From a virus: a DNA stretch of 23,839 nucleotides. Each line of letters starts with the position of its first letter. Position 1 is the stretch's first letter. The position numbers and the translations under genes were made by a program. Below, one piece after another: positions 11,797 through 18,887 of this stretch. Under the pieces are notes generated by a model that made no database searches, was not told where the DNA came from, and worked only from the letters and a program-made list of their open reading frames with translations. The stretch covers positions 1 to 23,839 of IMG/VR virus record IMGVR_UViG_3300036846_000729. The stretch is one strand, 5' to 3'.

Positions 11797-12371
11797 AGGT
11801 CGAACACCAGGCTTTTCCCGGTTTTGCCGTGCAGGCTGCCGTCGTCACGGACCTGGAAGATCGCCGCGCCGGTGTGATCGTAGACGGTGACAACGTTCGT
11901 TCCTGTTGGGGTGCAGCGGAACTGCGTGAGCGGGGTGTTGTCCATGATCTCGAACGAGGCGCCGTGGTTCAGGAGCCGGTTCTGGATCCCCGCCACCCCG
12001 CTGCCGCTGTTCGAGAGGATGAACACGGTTGTGTTCCCGAACACGGTTGCGCCGCCACCCCAGCCTTCCAGGTTCGCGGCGCCGCCGCTCGAGTGGACCA
12101 TGATCGAGCCGCTCGACTGGAGCGTCGCGGTGCCGCCGGTGGATTGGAGGTTGAGGTTCGCGCTCGACTCGAAGTCGATCCCGTTCGTGTTCGGGCCGCC
12201 AGACCCGGTCGTCGACGCGTACAACCAGGTGCCCGCTTGCGGGTAGGTGGCGAACTGGATCCCGGTCGTTCCGCCGCCGCCGGAGCTGCCGACGTCGTCC
12301 CACAGGAGCAGGGTGGGGTCGGCCCCGCCGGGGGCGTGGTCGCGGCCGTGGAGGACAGGGCGGTCTCTCAT
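11793..12371 (-). CDS. tail fibre / minor tail protein
   Basis: This 192-aa protein has its ATG at 12371 overlapping the previous stop (ATGA). It opens with MRDRPVLHGRDHAPGGADP, a short conserved-looking anchor motif that I associate with actinobacterial prophage tail proteins. It continues with a Gly/Ser linker and a beta-helix-like stretch rich in Ser, Gly, Asn and Thr (ANLNLQSTGGTATLQSSGSI). The C-terminus (TVYDHTGAAIFQVRDDGSLH, then GKTGKSLVFDL) resembles the end of fibre proteins. It likely sits on the baseplate or tip with the 507-aa fibre. Confidence 0.65.
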   Translation of the reverse strand: MRDRPVLHGRDHAPGGADPTLLLWDDVGSSGGGGTTGIQFATYPQAGTWLYASTTGSGGPNTNGIDFESSANLNLQSTGGTATLQSSGSIMVHSSGGAANLEGWGGGATVFGNTTVFILSNSGSGVAGIQNRLLNHGASFEIMDNTPLTQFRCTPTGTNVVTVYDHTGAAIFQVRDDGSLHGKTGKSLVFDL

Positions 12372-13810
12372 GACGGCGGGGGCGGGAACATCGTCACGTC
12401 GGTGAAGAACGCCACCGGGGACAGGTCCAGGGTCAATGTGACGTCGTCCATCGTCGGGTTCAAAGCCTGGACGGTTTCGTGGACGCCTTCGACGTAGAAC
12501 TGCGCGTCCAAATCGGCGGTGCCGCCGAACCCGCCCCCACCCGGTGAGCCCACGGTGATGTCAACGCGGTCGGAGATGTCGACCTTCGAGAGGAGATGCC
12601 ATGTGGCGCCGGCTCCGACGGCGGATGTGCTGATGGAGCGGAATCCACACGCGGTCACGCGGTTCCTCGGCGTGGAGTAGTTGGTGACCATGTACTCGGC
12701 GAACCGGTGTGTTTCGGTGAGATCATTGGCCCCGTCGACGAGGCTTGTTTTCACGATCAGGTTCTCGGCGGTCCAGGCGCGGATGCCGCGGAGCCCGACC
12801 GAGGTGGCGTCGACGACGAGCTGCCCGCTGATCTCCGCCGGGGTGAGGTCGACCCCGGACGCGGCCCGTGACGGCGTGGCGTACGCCTGGTTGATCACCT
12901 TCGAGAGGCCGCGGTTGAACGCGAACTCCCTAAGGTGCGCGGTCGTGGAAGGGGCGGCGGCGACGGCCGCTCCATCGCCAGCGTACAAGTGCGACCAGTC
13001 CCACTCATCCGACACGCCCGGGCCGGCGAGTACACCGGCGGGGTCGAACTTCGCGTACCTGCCGTGGAACACCAGGCGGCCGAACCTGTCGACGTAGACG
13101 TTCGAGACGCCGGGGAACTCCGCGTCGGCGACTTCCTGGATCGCTGTCATCGGTGACTCGCCGGGGGTGTAGACGGCGTCCTGGAGCTGCACATTCCCCG
13201 AGAAAACGACGCGGTAGTCGACGGGGATCAGGGAGCGGTCGAGGATGTTGGTGATCCTGGTGCCCGCGCTTTGCACCGTGGTGTCGGGGTTGACGTTGTC
13301 GAACCACACCTGCCCGTCCGTGACCGCCGGCCTCGGCGTGGTCGTGTCCGAGAAGTACGAGGTGCCGTCGGGGTTCTTGTCGTGCATCTCGATCCCGGAC
13401 ACCATCTCGAACAAATCCACCAACGTGATCGTGAGGCGGTTGACCTGCTGCGAGGGGTCGAACGCGTAGTCGTAGTCCTCGATGAAACCCCTGTAGCGGG
13501 TGTACCAGGTCGAGTCGACGGGGTTGTAGCGGCCGATCATCGCCTGCAACAAAGGCTCGAGCAGCCCGTAATGCGGCCCGGCCGCGTTCGTGGGGTCGAG
13601 GATCCCATCCTTGTCGGCGATCGCAACGGTGGCGCGGCCGACGTCGGTGCGGTCCAATTCGTACTGTCGGCCACGGTCGATCTGGTACGACGTGACCAGG
13701 TTCGGCGTCGAGTCCAGCCGGGTCCACACGGGCGCCCATGTGAAGGGGCCGGTGCCGGCCGCGTCGAACGCGACCAGGAACCGGCCGGCCGGGGCGACAG
13801 GGAGGGTCAC
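12368..13810 (-). CDS. minor tail protein (distal-tail / tail-tip type)
   Basis: This protein is 480 aa from the GTG at 13810, which overlaps the tape measure stop (GTGA). The frame is open up to 14662, but the extra 284 residues are an Arg-rich antisense-like product of the tape measure gene. Recognisable features are GRQYELDRTDVGRATVAIAD, RYRGFIEDYDYAFDP and LTITLVDLFEMVSGIEMHDK, which belong to a widespread actinophage minor tail family, and a C-terminal region (FYVEGVHETVQALNPTMDDV) reminiscent of phage tail proteins that close the tube. Its place after the tape measure fits a distal tail or tip hub protein. Confidence 0.75.
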   Translation of the reverse strand: MTLPVAPAGRFLVAFDAAGTGPFTWAPVWTRLDSTPNLVTSYQIDRGRQYELDRTDVGRATVAIADKDGILDPTNAAGPHYGLLEPLLQAMIGRYNPVDSTWYTRYRGFIEDYDYAFDPSQQVNRLTITLVDLFEMVSGIEMHDKNPDGTSYFSDTTTPRPAVTDGQVWFDNVNPDTTVQSAGTRITNILDRSLIPVDYRVVFSGNVQLQDAVYTPGESPMTAIQEVADAEFPGVSNVYVDRFGRLVFHGRYAKFDPAGVLAGPGVSDEWDWSHLYAGDGAAVAAAPSTTAHLREFAFNRGLSKVINQAYATPSRAASGVDLTPAEISGQLVVDATSVGLRGIRAWTAENLIVKTSLVDGANDLTETHRFAEYMVTNYSTPRNRVTACGFRSISTSAVGAGATWHLLSKVDISDRVDITVGSPGGGGFGGTADLDAQFYVEGVHETVQALNPTMDDVTLTLDLSPVAFFTDVTMFPPPPS

Positions 13811-15912
13811 CGCGCCCCACGCCTCACCTTCGGCCTCGCCTTCGCCCTTGCCTCGAGCTCGTTCTCGAGCTTCGCGAAGTCCTGCACACCGTGCAAGTGG
13901 AGGCCGCCGTTGATCACGACGCCGCCGGCTCGGGTGAGCGAGTACGGCTTCGCCTGCGCGATGTCGTTCGAGAACCCCTTCGCCTGCCCGCCCAGCTGGC
14001 TGTTGATGTTCGTGATCTCGTTCAACAACTGGAGCTGCGCGTTCCCGAGGTACAGCCCACTTTTCAACGCTTTCAGGGCGGCCTGCCGCATCTTGATCAG
14101 GATCGGTCGTTCGCGCCCGCTCAAGGTTTCGGGCGACCCGAACGCCTGCGCGCGGGCCAATGCGAGCTGGAGGCCCATCGGTTCCGCGTACCCGGCCGGT
14201 AGATGGATCCCGATCTTGCTCGTGTCGACGCCCTGCAGGAACACCTGCGCGATCCCCTCGCCTTCTCGCTGGTTCCTGGCGAGCAACCTCGCGGCTGCGG
14301 CCTTCGCCCTTGCGGCTGCGGCTTTCGCTTTGTCGGCGGCCGACTTGGTTGCGGCCGCGGCTGCGGCGTTGATCGAGTTGATCGTGCTCATCGTCGAGAC
14401 GAGGTCGTTGGCGTACGCAAGCGTTTCGTCGTGCCACTGCTTGTTCGTGATCCGGCCCTGCCTCTGGAGGGTTTTCAGGAACGCGATCTGTCTGTTGTCG
14501 TACGCGGCCTGCTGCTGGAGCAGCTTCATGTTGTTCGGGTTGAGGGCAAGCGCGACCGAGAGGGCCGTCTCGCCGGACGGCGTTTCGTTCCCGAACCCGG
14601 CGGCGCGGCCGGGGATGTTGAACCTCGGGTTCGGTGTCAGGCCCCCGGCAGCTGGAATCCACTTGCCTAGCCCGCTGAACCCAGCGAACCCACCGCCGCC
14701 CTGCGTTCCGCCACTACCGAACTGTTGCGCGATGTAGTCGTAGACGTTCTTGAACGCCTGAGACCCCGCTTTGTAGATGTCCTTTGGCCCGGCGAACAGC
14801 GCGCTTGCCGGGCCGAGGTTCCTGTCGATCCAGCTCTTGCCTTTCTTGTATGCCGTGGATTGCAGGATCGTTTCGGCGACGACGACGGGAACCACGATCG
14901 TCCCCATCGTCTGCAGCCTGGTCAGGGAACCGCGGAGCGTTCCCACCTTGCCGGCCGCGGTTCCGGCGGTCGACCCGATCCCGGCGAGGCCGGACACGAT
15001 CCTGGCGGTCTTGAACGCTGCGAACGCTAGGACGAGGTCGGTGACGGCGTTGGTGGCGCCGCCGACGGCCTTGCTGAAGACGTCGAACGCGTGCGCGAGC
15101 GGGACCACGATGTCTTTGAGCTTCTCGAACATGGCGGTGGCGTCTTTGACGGCGGTGGTGACGTCGCGTTGCGTTTTCCCGGTCCGGTTCATGTTGTTGA
15201 GCCAGGTGTCGAACCGGCCGAGGAGCCGATCCACGGTCGGCAGCAGGCCGGTGCCGATAATCACCTCGGTGTCGTAGATGGTTTTGTGGAACTGGTCGAG
15301 AACGGTTGTGTTCGCGGCGGCCTGACCGTGGAACTTCTGCGCGACGATGTAGAGCGCCTCCATTCCTTTGGTGCCTTTCGGGAGCTCGACGCCGAGCCGC
15401 TTCAGCGATGTGGTGTTCCCGTCGTACGCTTTGCCGAGGATCAGCGCCGCCTCCGACAAGGTTTTGTTTTTAGCCTTCGCGACGTCCGCGGCGATCCCCT
15501 GGATCTGGATCGCTTTGCTGATGTTCCCGGTCGCGCGTTCGAGGGTCGTCAAGGCGCGCGCGGAGTCCACGCTCGTGAATCCGTACTTCGCTAAGGAAAG
15601 TTCGGCCGTGTCGATCCGGGCTTTGTTCTGCTGGAACGACTCACCTGACGCTTTCATCTGCGCCGCCAAGGATTTCTGCGCGACGGCGGCGTCCTCGGCA
15701 GCGCCGATGCTCTTCGTGAACGCCTCGGTGATCCCACCGACACCAACCAGCGCGGCTGTCCCCAAGGCGATGTTCCGGCCGACGTTGCGGAACGTGTGCT
15801 CGATCGTCCCCTGGAACGACGTCGCGTCACGGGATGCCTGGTGGAACGCGCGGGAGAGCCCGGCGGTCTCGCCAACAACTTCGACGATTAGCTTGCGCGC
15901 GATTGCTCCCAC
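13807..15912 (-). CDS. tape measure protein
   Basis: This 701-aa protein starts at the GTG at 15912; the ribosome site (GGAGG) runs right up to the GTG and the gene overlaps the HNH gene by 25 nt. The N-terminus (RKLIVEVVGETAGLSRAF, then helices such as TFRNVGRNIALGTAALVGVG) is typical of siphovirus tape measures. Hydrophobic stretches occur near residues 290-320 and 345-360, followed by a Gly-rich segment (FGSGGTQGGGGFAGFSGLG) and an Ala/Lys helical repeat (KSAADKAKAAAARAKAAAAR). By the usual scale of about 0.15 nm per residue the tail would be near 105 nm. It sets tail length and is probably ejected with the DNA. Gene order agrees. Confidence 0.88.
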   Translation of the reverse strand: MGAIARKLIVEVVGETAGLSRAFHQASRDATSFQGTIEHTFRNVGRNIALGTAALVGVGGITEAFTKSIGAAEDAAVAQKSLAAQMKASGESFQQNKARIDTAELSLAKYGFTSVDSARALTTLERATGNISKAIQIQGIAADVAKAKNKTLSEAALILGKAYDGNTTSLKRLGVELPKGTKGMEALYIVAQKFHGQAAANTTVLDQFHKTIYDTEVIIGTGLLPTVDRLLGRFDTWLNNMNRTGKTQRDVTTAVKDATAMFEKLKDIVVPLAHAFDVFSKAVGGATNAVTDLVLAFAAFKTARIVSGLAGIGSTAGTAAGKVGTLRGSLTRLQTMGTIVVPVVVAETILQSTAYKKGKSWIDRNLGPASALFAGPKDIYKAGSQAFKNVYDYIAQQFGSGGTQGGGGFAGFSGLGKWIPAAGGLTPNPRFNIPGRAAGFGNETPSGETALSVALALNPNNMKLLQQQAAYDNRQIAFLKTLQRQGRITNKQWHDETLAYANDLVSTMSTINSINAAAAAATKSAADKAKAAAARAKAAAARLLARNQREGEGIAQVFLQGVDTSKIGIHLPAGYAEPMGLQLALARAQAFGSPETLSGRERPILIKMRQAALKALKSGLYLGNAQLQLLNEITNINSQLGGQAKGFSNDIAQAKPYSLTRAGGVVINGGLHLHGVQDFAKLENELEARAKARPKVRRGAR

Positions 15913-16367
15913 CTCCGTTTCGTGGCGGCGCTGAGCTTGGCACGCGTCTCGGCGGCGACGGGGCGACCTTTAGCGGCGTCGCCGATCTTGCGTCGTTTCT
16001 CCTGGGTCATGTCGAGCTTGCGGTGACACGAGACGCACAACTCGAGGTAGTCGGTGACGTCGCGGCGGTACTCGCCTGAGACGTTCGCCCATTCGGTCGC
16101 GACCCGCCGTTTCTTCGGTTCCGGTGTTGCCCCGCAGCTTTCGCAGACGCCTGTCTTCGCCCTGTTCCGGTTGAGCCAAGTGTGGAGCGCGAAGTAGCCG
16201 ACCTCATGCCCTTTCCAGTTGCCGTGCTCGAGGCCGGTCGCCTTCCTGGCGTTGCGTCTGTTCTCGGTCGACTCGGCGGAGCCCTGCGCAGGTACACCGG
16301 CCTCACGTCGCTTCCTGGCGGCGTACTCGCGGTTCCACGCGCGTATCTGAGCTGCGGTCCTAGCCAT
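15888..16367 (-). CDS. HNH endonuclease with NUMOD3-like tail (free-standing homing type)
   Basis: This 159-aa protein starts at the ATG at 16367. Cys75 and Cys78 (GVCESCGA), TEWANVSGEYRRDVTDYLEL, then Cys111, Cys114 and His115 (LCVSCHRKLD) make the zinc-binding beta-beta-alpha nuclease fold seen in phage HNH proteins. Residues 125-150 (KRRKIGDAAKGRPVAAETRA, KLSAATKR) look like a NUMOD3 DNA-binding motif, common in homing endonucleases. The N-terminus (RAWNREYAARKRREAG) is basic. It overlaps the upstream gene by 8 nt and the tape measure by 25 nt, in the middle of the tail operon. It may be a selfish insertion that spreads by cutting phages that lack it. Confidence 0.8.
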   Translation of the reverse strand: MARTAAQIRAWNREYAARKRREAGVPAQGSAESTENRRNARKATGLEHGNWKGHEVGYFALHTWLNRNRAKTGVCESCGATPEPKKRRVATEWANVSGEYRRDVTDYLELCVSCHRKLDMTQEKRRKIGDAAKGRPVAAETRAKLSAATKRRWEQSRAS

Positions 16368-16755
16368 GGTTGAACTGGTCCGCGACGCGGTCGAGCATCC
16401 GCTCGACGTTGAGCTCGAGCTCACCCCGGTGCCTGTCGAGGGCGGGTTCCATGGCGCGGCTCATCATCAGGTCCGCCAGGTTGGGCCGCCGTCTCGGCCC
16501 TTGCCCACGGACACCCCTTTGCCTGGGTGCGACGTAGACGAGGGTGCGGGTGACACCGATCCGCATCCCCGCCCACCTGGGCGACGCGGGCATCCCCGTG
16601 ATCGTCGCGAGGGCGAGCTGTTGCGCGTCTGACGCGATCGGTTTGGCGATGTCTCTCAGTTCGTGCCGGACGCCGAGCCTCGAGTTGCGGTCAGCGCGGG
16701 CGAGCGCGCGCTGGAACTCGGCCATCCCTGCGATCCGAACAGCGGGCTCCGGCAT
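16360..16755 (-). CDS. HK97 gp10-like / minor tail component
   Basis: This protein is 131 aa from the ATG at 16755; a GTG one codon upstream overlaps the GT stop (GTGATG). Its pattern (IAGMAEFQRALARADRNSRL, LRDIAKPIASDAQQLA, a central basic stretch, a closing helix) matches gp10-like head-tail or tail-completion proteins. These normally sit before the major tail gene. Here the gene lies after the chaperone genes and next to the HNH endonuclease, which suggests a rearrangement or a different tail role. Assignment is moderate. Confidence 0.6.
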   Translation of the reverse strand: MPEPAVRIAGMAEFQRALARADRNSRLGVRHELRDIAKPIASDAQQLALATITGMPASPRWAGMRIGVTRTLVYVAPRQRGVRGQGPRRRPNLADLMMSRAMEPALDRHRGELELNVERMLDRVADQFNHG

Positions 16756-17275
16756 CACTCGGCCTCGTGGACGGCTTTGAACAGCTCGAGGCAGTCCATC
16801 AGCTGTGACGGGGTCAGGTCTCCCACGCCACCGGGAGCGACTCCGAAGTATCCGAGGCGGGGATCCCAGAGGCTGGGCGGATCACGGCCAATGTCTCCGA
16901 GCTCGTCGGTGAATCGGTCCCAGAAGAGCTGCCGTTCCCGGACCTGTCTTCGGGAGGAGGGCTGTCGGGCTCGACCTCGGCGGGCTCGTCGGCTTCGTAG
17001 CGGATCGTGGCGCCGTACGGGACGTCGATCAGCCTCTCGTACGTGTCGCTCGCTTCGGCCGGGGTGATCCTGCCGGCCCTGCGTAACGCGATCACGGCGA
17101 ACACCGCGAACAACTCCGGGTCGCCGCCCTTCAACCCGTCCTCGATCGTCAGTGGCAGGTACCCGGACAGCCGTTTGATCCAACCCCACTCACGCGTCGT
17201 GGGTTCCTGGTCGGCGATGTCGAACGGGTAGCGGCCGTCCCACGGCTTCACCCCTTCGAGGACGATCCAGTCCAT
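16755..17275 (-). CDS. tail assembly chaperone GT (programmed -1 frameshift product)
   Basis: The upstream protein G starts at 17275. A second minus frame (-1 relative to G) is open to 16755 and encodes RERQLFWDRFTDELGDIGRD, then PPSLWDPRLGYFGVAPGGVG and MDCLELFKAVHEAE. This second part looks like a folded GT C-terminus but has no usable start codon of its own. The slip is likely between about 16935 and 16965, where the zero-frame codons CCT-CCT-CCC-GAA and TCC-GGG-AAC occur. I cannot name the exact slippery heptamer, as neither is a perfect X-XXY-YYZ. The layout, between major tail and tape measure genes, is the classical place for this frameshift. Confidence 0.7.
16814..17275 (-). CDS. tail assembly chaperone G (unshifted product)
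   Basis: This protein is 153 aa without a frameshift. The ATG at 17275 lies 4 nt past the major tail stop. The folded part is residues about 1-90 (MDWIVLEGVKPWDGRYPFDI, TTREWGWIKRLSGYLPLTIE, AVIALRRAGRITPAEASDTY). The remainder is Pro/Ser/Glu-rich and low-complexity, as expected where the true continuation is in another frame. It would coat the tape measure during tail assembly and recruit tail protein. Confidence 0.75.
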   Translation of the reverse strand: MDWIVLEGVKPWDGRYPFDIADQEPTTREWGWIKRLSGYLPLTIEDGLKGGDPELFAVFAVIALRRAGRITPAEASDTYERLIDVPYGATIRYEADEPAEVEPDSPPPEDRSGNGSSSGTDSPTSSETLAVIRPASGIPASDTSESLPVAWET

Positions 17276-17279
17276 CGGG

Positions 17280-17702
17280 TTACGCGGTGACCCAGGCGAG
17301 CCCGGCGGCGTCGGCGGGCATGAACGTCACCTGGAACGCGTCCTCCGCCCCACGTGTCGCTCCGGGGCCGTAGTCGTAGATCATCACGTTCCCTTTCAAC
17401 GCGGGGGCTGTGGGGCCGACAGGGACGGTCCCGAGGGGTTGCCACTCGAACGACGTCACGGTCCGGTTCACGTGGAGCGGCTCCAGTGTGGCGTGGACCT
17501 CACCGGTGCCGTAGGAGCCGTAGAACTCGACGGTGACCGACTGGGTGGTGGCGCCCGCCAGGTACTCGTTGCTGCCGGCGGGGTTGAACCCGCTTACGTC
17601 GATCTGGGCGTGCGACGAGACCGTGGCGACCGACCGGGAGAAGTCGGACAGGTCGACGGCGTCAATCGTGAGTTTGTCCTGTAGCGCGATCCGTTTCGGC
17701 AT
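17280..17702 (-). CDS. major tail protein
   Basis: This 140-aa protein has its ATG at 17702 behind a strong Shine-Dalgarno (AAGGAGGACGGCG), the best of the late operon and fitting a highly expressed gene. The sequence is beta-rich (LTIDAVDLSDFSRSVATVSS, TTQSVTVEFYGSYGTGEVHA, FEWQPLGTVPVGPTAPALKG, EDAFQVTFMPADAAGLAW), like short siphovirus tube proteins that polymerise as hexamers. It is smaller than the usual 180-250 aa, so a lone tube-fold domain is likely. It lies directly before the chaperones. Confidence 0.78.
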   Translation of the reverse strand: MPKRIALQDKLTIDAVDLSDFSRSVATVSSHAQIDVSGFNPAGSNEYLAGATTQSVTVEFYGSYGTGEVHATLEPLHVNRTVTSFEWQPLGTVPVGPTAPALKGNVMIYDYGPGATRGAEDAFQVTFMPADAAGLAWVTA

Positions 17703-17850
17703 CGCCGTCCTCCTTCTTCCTGGTTGTTTTCTTGATCGAGCCCCTCGCGATCGCCCTCGCTTCCAACGCGGGGTCGAGCTCGGCCTCGAACGTGTCGCCG
17801 GGCGGATGGCCCATGAACGCGACCGGGCCGGTCACGACGTATTTGCTCAT
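17662..17850 (-). CDS. small phage structural-region protein
   Basis: This 62-aa protein starts at the ATG at 17850, overlapping the previous stop (ATGA). It reads MSKYVVTGPVAFMGHPPGDT, then FEAELDPALEARAIARGSIK, and ends in a basic then acidic tail. The motif VTGPxxFMGxxPGDxFEAxLxxxxExRAIxRGxI recurs in small phage head-tail region proteins of unknown function. Its end overlaps the major tail gene by 41 nt, so the last residues are dispensable-looking. Confidence 0.65.
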   Translation of the reverse strand: MSKYVVTGPVAFMGHPPGDTFEAELDPALEARAIARGSIKKTTRKKEDGDAETDRATGQTHD

Positions 17851-18245
17851 GTGAACACTCCTACTTGCCATTGGCAGCCCAACCACTCAGGATGGTCCGT
17901 GAACGTCTGGAACCCCGACACGCTTGATTGGTCGTCGACGGTCGCGTCGATCCCCGCCAAGGCAACCTCGACGGAGGCGGGGTCGTCCGGGTCGAGGAAC
18001 CTGAGCAGGAGCGTTTGGCCGGCGTTCGGGTCCGCTGTTGACACCATCGCGCGCACCGTCCAGTAGGTGCGTTTGTTGCGGACGCCGAAGCCGGCGCCGA
18101 CCTGGAACGGCGTACTGGGGAACACGTCGATCGCTGGTGGGGTGATGTCGGTGTTCCAGCCGGGGATGATCTGGAGCTCGGGAACCTCGACGGTGAGCGG
18201 CTCCAACGCGGCTGCGATATCTGTGGGGACATCCTGGAGGCTCAC
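17847..18245 (-). CDS. probable tail terminator / head-tail joining protein
   Basis: This protein is 132 aa from the GTG at 18245, which overlaps the connector stop (GTGA). The reading frame runs open to 18377, but the overlap marks the start. The sequence begins VSLQDVPTDIAAALEPLTVE and contains FQVGAGFGVRNKRTYWTVRA and TLLLRFLDPDDPASVEVALA. This is the length and alpha-beta pattern expected of a neck or tail-terminator protein, and it sits between the connector and the tail tube gene. No firmer family evidence is visible. Confidence 0.6.
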   Translation of the reverse strand: MSLQDVPTDIAAALEPLTVEVPELQIIPGWNTDITPPAIDVFPSTPFQVGAGFGVRNKRTYWTVRAMVSTADPNAGQTLLLRFLDPDDPASVEVALAGIDATVDDQSSVSGFQTFTDHPEWLGCQWQVGVFT

Positions 18246-18589
18246 CCGATCCCCCACGACGTCTTCAACGGCAGCAGCCTGAGCCGGTGGCGGTACCAGC
18301 TGTCCCTTGCGCCCATGATCGGGACCTGATCGGGGCCGACCGGGACGAGCAGGAACGGGCGGAACTCCATGTTCCAAAGCTCGACGGCGCGGGCGAGGTT
18401 GACCTCCTCGAGGATGTCGAAGTCCGGCCCTGTCGTGGGCGCCGGGTTGTCGACTGGGTCGTACGACAGTTCCCAGTCGATTTCCCGTGCGCCCTCGTTC
18501 AGGACGCGATCCATCGCGTCGGCTTCCAGTGCTGTCGGTGCCGGTTTGGCGAGGACGCGTTGGAGGTCGGCGGTGGTCGCGTACGGCAA
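18242..18589 (-). CDS. head-tail connector (gp6-like adaptor)
   Basis: This 115-aa protein uses an unusual TTG start at 18589, with GAGGAATAAC supplying the ribosome site across the stop of the upstream gene. It reads MPYATTADLQRVLAKPAPTA, then REIDWELSYDPVDNPAP and VELWNMEFRPFLLVPVGPDQ. The pattern of N-terminal helices, a central acidic region and EVNLARAVELWN is that of HK97 gp6-like connectors that dock beneath the portal. Its position after the capsid supports this. Confidence 0.75.
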   Translation of the reverse strand: MPYATTADLQRVLAKPAPTALEADAMDRVLNEGAREIDWELSYDPVDNPAPTTGPDFDILEEVNLARAVELWNMEFRPFLLVPVGPDQVPIMGARDSWYRHRLRLLPLKTSWGIG

Positions 18590-18590
18590 G

Positions 18591-18887
18591 TTATTCCTCG
18601 TTGTCGTCGATCACGGCGCGGATCTCGTCCTTCGCCATGCTCGCGTTCGCCGGTGTGTACCCGCGCGCTTGGGCGTACTCGAGCAGCTCCGTCTTCGTCA
18701 TCTCGTCCAACGTCCGCTCCTCATCCGCGTCCTCGTCGGCCGGTTTGGTTTCCTTCTGCGGGTCGGGGCTGCCGCCGGCACCGGTGCCTTGCTCCCACGA
18801 CGGGGATTGGTCTTCGCGGACGACCTGCTGGTTGGGGTCGTCCCAGATCGTTCCGCCCGGCTCCGCGACGGTCTCGGTGCCGCTCAC
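18591..18887 (-). CDS. small head protein with SAP/Rho-N-like C-terminus
   Basis: This 98-aa protein has its GTG at 18887 overlapping the capsid stop (GTGA). The first 55 residues are acidic and disordered-looking. Residues 60-98 (LDEMTKTELLEYAQARGYTP, ANASMAKDEIRAVI) resemble a small helix-turn-helix SAP/Rho-N-like module found in many actinophage proteins between capsid and connector. Its function is unknown; it may be a head completion or decoration protein. Confidence 0.65.
   Translation of the reverse strand: MSGTETVAEPGGTIWDDPNQQVVREDQSPSWEQGTGAGGSPDPQKETKPADEDADEERTLDEMTKTELLEYAQARGYTPANASMAKDEIRAVIDDNEE

Noticed and set aside
10565-11893. 442-codon minus-strand frame overlapping the fibre gene
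   Set aside because: It is an Arg/His-rich out-of-frame reading of the fibre and coiled-coil genes and has no folded look.
13811-14662. 284-residue N-terminal extension of the minor tail protein
   Set aside because: It is Arg/Glu-rich, lies wholly inside the tape measure gene in another frame, and the GTG at 13810 gives the usual 4-nt overlap.
13271-14737. 488-codon plus-strand frame
   Set aside because: It is antisense to the tape measure and minor tail genes, which have clear family features; long antisense frames are expected at this GC content.
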